Of a DNA stretch of 64,000 nt, positions 58,950-64,000 are shown piece after piece. Numbering within the stretch: position 1 is the stretch's first letter; the number at the start of each line of letters is the position of its first letter. The DNA is taken from NCBI RefSeq assembly GCF_026262505.1, contig NC_067208.1, positions 18,423,962-18,487,961 of the forward strand, read 5' to 3'. Both the position numbers and the translations under genes were made by a program. The notes beneath the pieces are model-generated. The model saw only the letters and a program-made list of their open reading frames with translations, had not been told where the DNA came from and did not search any database. This DNA comes from Trichomonas vaginalis G3. Lineage: Eukaryota; Parabasalia; Trichomonadida; Trichomonadidae.

Positions 58950-59330
58950 ATGCAAGAAAGACTTGACGAGGCAATTTACCTAATTGAAATTAACGACTGC
59001 TTAAAAGACTACTTGCGCAAGGTAATGAAGCCCAAGGTCAAGTTCATCTCTATTTCTGGAAGGTCTACACTTCAGCTCGAGACTTCGACTGGAATTCCAA
59101 TTCAAATACCAGACGGGACAGCCTACGATGGCATAAAGGACGCCAAAAGAGAAGCTCTTGTTAAGTTCCTAAACAAACGTCCTTGGATAAAAATACCAAA
59201 CAAGGAGAACCCCCTACCCCATATGAAATTGGCAATTCAGTCTCTCCTTCACTTCTCTGGTCAACCGTTCTACATAACCTCAGAAGGCGACATCCAACCA
59301 GTTCAGCAAACATCTATATGGCACGTTTAG
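58950..59330 (+). CDS. Accessory protein of unknown family
   Basis: 126 residues, mixed alpha/beta (KPKVKFISISGRSTLQLETS, then SLLHFSGQPFYITSEGD). An ATG at 58935 is possible, but 58950 matches the start of the truncated copy at 56695. The 5' side lies in the minisatellite. No family recognised. Confidence 0.6.
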   Translation: MQERLDEAIYLIEINDCLKDYLRKVMKPKVKFISISGRSTLQLETSTGIPIQIPDGTAYDGIKDAKREALVKFLNKRPWIKIPNKENPLPHMKLAIQSLLHFSGQPFYITSEGDIQPVQQTSIWHV

Positions 59331-59347
59331 AGTAAAAACATTTTTTT

Positions 59348-59356
59348 TCATTTTTT
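59348..59356 (+). promoter_or_regulatory. Initiator TCATTTTTT
   Basis: Its A is 9 nt before the ATG at 59359. A like initiator at 59965-59973 precedes the next gene. Confidence 0.65.
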
Positions 59357-59358
59357 GA

Positions 59359-59943
59359 ATGAAGCAAGTTAAATTCGTCCCACACCAAACTCAATGGACC
59401 GATGAAGAGTTTCAAGCTATGGTTGAAGGTGTTGAGAACGACATAGACGGCGAACTTGAAGGAGCTCAAATCACAATTGCAACCAAAATTGCAGAAGTCA
59501 AGGAACAGATAGCTCCACTTAAAGCTACCAAAGCTACTCTTGACCTCATGGATAGTTACCGTTTAGATGTCAAGAGTGGAATAAGACAATTAAAATTAAA
59601 ACTTCTAAACTACGAAGCTATACTCCAAAAGTTAGCAGAAATGAGAAGACTTTACCAGAGCTACTTACATGTAAGGGACTTACCTTCAAGCAATCCGACC
59701 AAAGATGAATTTGTTGACATTGTCCCAATTTTGTCCGAAAGTCAGCTCAGATGTTTCGAACTGCTCCCAACATATCCAGAATATGAACGTTTGCCTGAAC
59801 TCTTCCGCAATCTCAAAAAACGTTTTTTGGTTCTCATGTTCGAAACTTTTATCGGAAGAGACAACAAACGTTCAGAAGAAGAACAAGATATTATTTTAAA
59901 CTTGTTGTATGACTTAACCGTCATAACAAGCTTTTTGAAGTAA
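59359..59943 (+). CDS. Helical accessory protein, probable coiled coil
   Basis: 194 residues. The first half has a long amphipathic helix (TIATKIAEVKEQIAPLKATK and on), the second half a compact helical domain (SESQLRCFELLPTYPEYERL). No enzyme motif. Codon use is more C-rich than in the capsid-side genes. Frame whole. Confidence 0.65.
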   Translation: MKQVKFVPHQTQWTDEEFQAMVEGVENDIDGELEGAQITIATKIAEVKEQIAPLKATKATLDLMDSYRLDVKSGIRQLKLKLLNYEAILQKLAEMRRLYQSYLHVRDLPSSNPTKDEFVDIVPILSESQLRCFELLPTYPEYERLPELFRNLKKRFLVLMFETFIGRDNKRSEEEQDIILNLLYDLTVITSFLK

Positions 59944-59975
59944 AACCGTCATTCTCAAACCACTTCATTTTTTCG

Positions 59976-60671
59976 ATGTCCGAACAAGCACCGAAGCCAA
60001 ACTCAATGGCAGATGTCCTTTCAAGGTTGCCAGACAAGCGCCCAGTTCAAATTCAAATTGCCCAATTGAACGCTCATCTGACAACCACCATTAAGACTAT
60101 CCAATGTAGTCTTATGGAAGAGATAACCAATCTCAAAGTCGAAGTCCTCACGAACCAAGCTTCCAATAAGAAAGTCCTGAACGATTTCGCGGAAACCTTG
60201 CGCCAATACAACATAGAGAACCAAAACCTTGCCAGACTCATCTACCGTTTCTTCGAAGAGATAGACACCATCTGGAAGGTACTCGGAAAGGACAGAACAT
60301 GCAACACCGTACTTCGTGAGTACCAAATTGAAGAAGGAATTTTCGAGGAAGAAGAGAAACACGAAGAAGAAGAGGAAGAAGAAGAGAAACACGAAGAAAA
60401 GGAAGTTTGGGCAACCCTTGTTGCCGATGACGGTTATGAAATTTCCCAACCCTACCCATACAAAATCCGCAACAGGGAGACCGGCAAGGTTCTTACCCCA
60501 GTCCTCAACAACTTGGGACACTTGAGCCTTACCCTTCGGAATTACGGTACAATTTCCATGGGAAGGCTTGTCGGTATGCAATGGGTTCCAAATCCAAACA
60601 AGAAGACGAAGGTCAGACACATTGACGGTGACAAGCTCAACAACCGTAAGGAGAACCTCGAGTGGTTCTAA
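59976..60671 (+). CDS. Coiled-coil protein with C-terminal HNH-type domain
   Basis: 231 residues. Residues 1-115 are a helical oligomerisation region, 117-142 a Glu/Lys run, and 145-231 a domain with YPYKIRNRETGKVLTP, GMQWVPNPNKKTKVRHIDGD and KLNNRKENLEWF. The latter two blocks match the HNH_3 pattern of phage and intron-type endonucleases (V-x-H-x-D-G-x-x-x-N-N-x-x-x-N-L-E-W), including the preceding P-N-P. The family cuts DNA, often to promote its own spread, so this may be a nuclease or a DNA-binding derivative. Start supported by the initiator TCATTTTTT at 59965. Frame whole. Confidence 0.75.
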   Translation: MSEQAPKPNSMADVLSRLPDKRPVQIQIAQLNAHLTTTIKTIQCSLMEEITNLKVEVLTNQASNKKVLNDFAETLRQYNIENQNLARLIYRFFEEIDTIWKVLGKDRTCNTVLREYQIEEGIFEEEEKHEEEEEEEEKHEEKEVWATLVADDGYEISQPYPYKIRNRETGKVLTPVLNNLGHLSLTLRNYGTISMGRLVGMQWVPNPNKKTKVRHIDGDKLNNRKENLEWF

Positions 60672-60720
60672 GAGTAAAAAAATTTTATTTTAGGGGGAAA
60701 CCCCGAGTAAATTTAAGTTT

Positions 60721-60984
60721 TTAGTTGCATAAGTAGCTTAAATTAATGGCAATTTGGATAAGTAGTTCCTGACCTCTGAATTGGACTCTTTCGTCATCCC
60801 AGTTGCGTAGGAGGTCGTCCCAGAGGAGTTGAGAGAATTGCCAATCCAAGGACGATTTGTCCTCCCAGGCATTGAGGATGTACTGCTCGTAGAGTCTCAT
60901 GACCTCTGCCTTGCACCAGACACCCTCTCCCTTGGAACGTAAGGCTTCTTCGAAGTGCTCGAATGCGATTGGCTGCTTGACCAT
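60721..60984 (-). CDS. Small accessory protein
   Basis: 87 residues, helical and Trp-rich (AWEDKSSLDWQFSQLLWDDL). The ATG at 60984 was preferred to one four codons upstream because the TCATTTC initiator (60987-60993 on the opposite strand) in AAAAAGTGTCATTTC lies just before it. It is convergent with the HNH gene. No family recognised. Confidence 0.55.
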   Translation of the reverse strand: MVKQPIAFEHFEEALRSKGEGVWCKAEVMRLYEQYILNAWEDKSSLDWQFSQLLWDDLLRNWDDERVQFRGQELLIQIAINLSYLCN

Positions 60985-61129
60985 CTGAAATGACACTTTT
61001 TGTCCGTTTGGTCAATGTTTGTGTCTCGTGCCATAGTCGACGAAAATACAAACAAACAGGTTATATATGAGTTTGAGACCAAGAATGGTGTAACTCGACC
61101 TGTCCGATTCAAATTCGAATAAAAATTTT

Positions 61130-63279
61130 TTACTTCATGCAATGTTTTATTTCTGTGCCGTCTTCAAGTATGCCCCAGTACTTACGCTTGGAGAGGACAT
61201 GAACTTCGGTGAAAATTTTGTCCAATTTGAATTGACCCATCTTTTCACCGACCATTCCCATTTCAATGAGTTTGTTATAGCCTTCTTCGTTCGTCATGAG
61301 CGCATCGATGTTCTCATAGTATACCTTCACTTTGGATTTAACTTCGGAGAAGAATTTGTTGTAGTTGTCGAGGACTGCCTTTGCGAACTGAGGGTAAGAC
61401 CAATGTTCGACAATAGGTTTTACTGTGGTTACTAAGCCATTTTGACCTTCGGTGAACTCGTATTTCAAAACAAAAGGAGAAAACCTTTCAACAAAGTTGT
61501 CGACCTTCTCATAGTGTTTACTCTTCATCTCTTGAGGTTTCTTAATGGAATATCCCCATGTCGAATTCATAAGCAATTTGAGTGTCATTGCAAGTTTGGG
61601 GTTTGAAGCTTTCCTAATATCATACATTTGTTGTATGACTTTTCCAACTGTATAGTTCCTTCCCGGGAACTCACCATTTTCGTTTGGAATTCCAGTCGGG
61701 ATATATTGGACAAACCTCATGTACGCAGCGTTAAGGTCGACATAGTATATTTTTTCGTTTGAGTCGAACTTGTCGCATCCAATGGGTCCAGTTCGTGGAA
61801 ATTCAAGTGAGTCTCTTATCTTTTGAGAAACCTCGCCTGTTATCTCATAAACATCGTCAAAGCAACCTGTTTCATATAAAACCTTCTGACCTAACTCAGA
61901 AGCTCTCCAATACAATTTGACATCAATTGGATGCCTCAATGGAAGTTTGTTTATAGCATCTTGAAGTTCTTGCAACCTCATTGGAAGTTCTTCTGGTTCA
62001 GGTTGGTATCCGAACAATCCAACTCCTTTTGGAACTGTGTACTTCTTTTGTGCTATAACCTTGTCCGGAACAACTTTTGGTCTTACCAACAATGAAAAGT
62101 TTGTTTCGTCTTTTGGTACAAAAGTTTCTGTCAGCTTGTCATCTGGAATTGGTTCCAACAAGCCTTTCTCGAAAAGAATGTTAACAGCTCTGACAATGTT
62201 GCACTTGCCTTTTCCGAACAATGGGTTTGTAAGACTTTCGTTCAACATGAAGTGGTTGTGGACAAGTACAATCTTCAACCATGGCAATTTGAAGTCAACA
62301 ACATAGTCGTCGTGTGAAGAACCTTTCTCAGTCGGAATGTTGACTCGGATATTCACATTTGCCAACGGTGCAATTTTTGCAATTGACCTCTGAGAATGTA
62401 CCTTGTCTTCACACATGACTCAAGATACTTCATCTTCTCATCTGTAACAAGACCAGAGTTCCTGAGACATGTGAGAATACAAGGTTCATTGACAATTGTT
62501 TCAATTGAATTGTAAATTCCATACCTTGTCAGTCAATGTCAGACTTATTTCTGAACGGGAAGTATCCAGCATGTTGTCTGACTGCTTGAGGGTTGGTTGG
62601 TACCATTCGAACTTCACGCTTGCAATTCCTTCAATTGCATTCAAAATATCTGAGTCGGAGTCAAACATTTGTTCTCTCTTTGTAGTCTTGAAAGCGTCAA
62701 GAAGTTGTGCGGCTGTTGTGACATTGCCATGTGCATAGTAAATATGACCATCTAAATCTGTTACGGTTAGTCTGAGATTGTATCCTTTCTTATTTCCGTC
62801 TTGAATTGCAGCAAGTACACCCATGAAGCCTTCTTTGTTCTTTCCTTTGTCAAAGTTTACTGTAAAGGTTCGACCAGAGTAATTTTACTTCTAACTTCAC
62901 GGTACTTCTCATATGCATATCTTGTTCTTTCCATGGGAGCATGTGCGTCTTCACCTTTTCCTTTTTTCCTTCTCAAAGGATGCAATTGTTCGTCATGTTT
63001 CCAGTAGAATCTGGCAAAGCCGTCGTGTCCTTCAACTTGAGGTTCACTAACATCGAAAGGCATGTCCATAAGACGTTCTTCTTCTAACCTCTCTAGTCTG
63101 TTTGGATAATTTGCGCGTGCTGTTTCTAAGTCCATTTCGTAGCGAAGACCAGACAATTTGTCATAGACTTTTATGGGTCTTCCCTTCCTATATTTAAACT
63201 TCTTTGAAACTCTCCAACCATATCTTTCTAACTCTGCTTTTATTCTAGCAGACCTTCTATCCATTCTATACGGGGGCAT
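61130..63279 (-). pseudogene. Divergent B-family DNA polymerase, broken
   Basis: A second polymerase, clearly apart from that of element 1 and much shorter. Palm-type motifs are IYYVDLNAAYMRFVQYIP (motif A-like), LKLLMNSTWGYSIKKP (motif B-like) and VKVYYENIDALM (motif C-like). Upstream, KIVLVHNHFMLNESL lines up with DLLLVEDHYMLNERL of the first polymerase, so the two share a middle region. The N-terminal part is basic (MPPYRMDRRSARIKAELERY). Broken, with about two breaks. It may represent a separate Maverick polymerase lineage. Confidence 0.7.
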
Positions 63280-63308
63280 TTTTATAAAAATAAAAAAATG
63301 TTTTTTCT

Positions 63309-63893
63309 TTACTTTACATAACCACCGGCTGCCATAAGTCTTTGACGCCAACCCATACCAGCTAATGAAGGTTGACTTGGTTTAGTATTCAAACTAAACT
63401 TTGGTTTTGGTTTATCTTCAGTTTTTGGTTTTTCTTCTTCTATTGGTTTTTCGTCACTTTTCGGTTCATCTGACTTTACCTCACTTGCTGGAACAGTTGT
63501 GTCGTCAACATCTTCATAAATGTCATATGCCATTTGTTTCTGTTTTCCTTTCAACTTTTTGTGTTTGTTGTAAAGTTTAGAATATTTTGACTCTAAGTCA
63601 ATGAGATGTTCTATAATGAACTGTTGGTCAGTGAAGTAAACTTTTCCATCTGTTGTCTCGAAAGCTCCTTCAGACTTCAATATTTTATTTGTGAGAGTCT
63701 GTTTCTTTTTTGAGATACTTGCCGTTCCATTTTTATGAAAAGTGACTTTGTAGTTAGGGTTTGTATTTCCAGACCTGGCACTTTCTATTATTGAATTTTT
63801 CTCTTCATCTGTAAGTTCTTTGACAGGTTTTGACAATGGTTCTGAACTTTTTGTTTGTGGTGTCAAATCTACCGTTTCAACTTCTTCGGTCAT
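63309..63893 (-). CDS. Accessory/virion protein of the 'KDG' family
   Basis: 194 residues. The motif YKVTFHKNGTASISKKKQTL near residue 48 is shared with 41447-41880 and 44004-44244. A helical middle (LESKYSKLYNKHKKLKGKQK) and a Pro/Glu/Lys-rich tail (KSDEPKSDEKPIEEEKPKTE) follow, ending SLAGMGWRQRLMAAGGYVK. Frame whole. It lies 30 bp upstream of the polymerase start on the same strand. Confidence 0.6.
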   Translation of the reverse strand: MTEEVETVDLTPQTKSSEPLSKPVKELTDEEKNSIIESARSGNTNPNYKVTFHKNGTASISKKKQTLTNKILKSEGAFETTDGKVYFTDQQFIIEHLIDLESKYSKLYNKHKKLKGKQKQMAYDIYEDVDDTTVPASEVKSDEPKSDEKPIEEEKPKTEDKPKPKFSLNTKPSQPSLAGMGWRQRLMAAGGYVK

Positions 63894-63912
63894 TTCATCT
63901 CAGTAAAAAATT

Positions 63913-64000
63913 TTAGTTTGGTTTGTTTTCAACTGGTTGTTGAGGTTTTTTAAGTCGGTCTAAAACTTCCTGAGGTATAGGAAGAACTTGACAAACACGT
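63913..64000 (-). CDS. C-terminal end of a gene running off the window
   Basis: The last 28 codons are readable (VCQVLPIPQEVLDRLKKPQQ, then PVENKPN) up to a TAA at 63913-63915, 20 bp before the next start. The rest lies outside. Too short to name. Confidence 0.55.
   Translation of the reverse strand, partial: RVCQVLPIPQEVLDRLKKPQQPVENKPN

Larger units (their letters stand above)
46180..64000. mobile_element. Maverick/Polinton-like element 2, partial and mosaic
   Basis: The stretch holds capsid, penton-like, packaging ATPase and SF3 helicase genes, homologues of several element 1 genes, a KilA-N/T5orf172 gene, a group of accessory genes and a B-family polymerase, so it is of Maverick/Polinton kind. 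No terminal repeat is seen at the left, and the right side runs out of the window. Around 56276-56760 truncated gene starts are joined to unrelated ends, which means the stretch is stitched from at least two elements. Many of the core genes are broken, about ten breaks overall, while most accessory genes look whole. The left boundary is approximate. Confidence 0.75.

Noticed and set aside
60021-60620. 199-codon minus-strand open frame opposite the HNH gene
   Set aside because: Antisense shadow; the HNH motifs and a host-type initiator are on the plus strand.

Overview
The window comes from a trichomonad protist, most likely Trichomonas vaginalis. The DNA is AT-rich and no introns are evident. 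Several start codons sit about 8-12 nt after an initiator-like TCA(Y)(W) motif such as TCATTTTT or TCACTTTT. The gene families also fit: ankyrin-repeat proteins with the trichomonad N-terminal domain, NEK kinases, R1R2R3 Myb proteins, a Tvmar-like mariner and Maverick/Polinton elements. The species call is inference from these families; no search was run.

Region 1 (1-21137) is ordinary host sequence. In order it holds the 3' part of a giant serine/acid-rich repeat protein, a PPP-family phosphatase, a NAPE-PLD-like metallo-beta-lactamase-fold hydrolase, a Myb factor, a probable TRAPP-II subunit (TRAPPC10/Trs130-like), a single-pass surface protein, the regulatory (beta) subunit of casein kinase 2, a NEK-like kinase and a small unknown protein. 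Intergenic spacers carry a 120-bp tandem duplication, a 71-bp GC-hairpin repeat and a direct repeat of about 200 bp.

Region 2 (21138-44857) is a three-level nest. A host ankyrin gene is cut by a mariner transposon, and the mariner is cut by a Maverick/Polinton of about 21.5 kb with inverted terminal repeats of 0.63-0.68 kb. This Maverick (element 1) carries recognisable packaging ATPase, rve integrase, protein-primed B-family polymerase, double-jelly-roll-like major capsid and penton-like genes. It also has a tail-fibre-like gene, KilA-N genes and many small unknown genes. Several of its large genes are broken, so it is a young but decaying fossil.

Region 3 (45014-46115) is a second ankyrin gene, truncated at the 5' end and frameshifted.

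Region 4 (about 46140-64000, running off the right edge) is a second, mosaic Maverick-like stretch (element 2). It has a large coiled-coil virion-type gene, capsid, penton-like, SF3 helicase and packaging ATPase genes. These are followed by a patchwork of small accessory genes with host-like initiators, including an HNH-domain protein, and then a second, very divergent B-family polymerase. No terminal repeat is visible at either side of this stretch.

The most interesting points are: dispersed palindromic units (GGTGAGATCTCACC) placed after stop codons in element 1; GC-rich double hairpins in and between genes; a TAAATG-type start context on core element genes against host-like initiators on accessory genes; a duplicated divergent promoter module built of hairpin minisatellites around a 14-bp palindrome; and a KilA-N/T5orf172 cassette shared by both elements.
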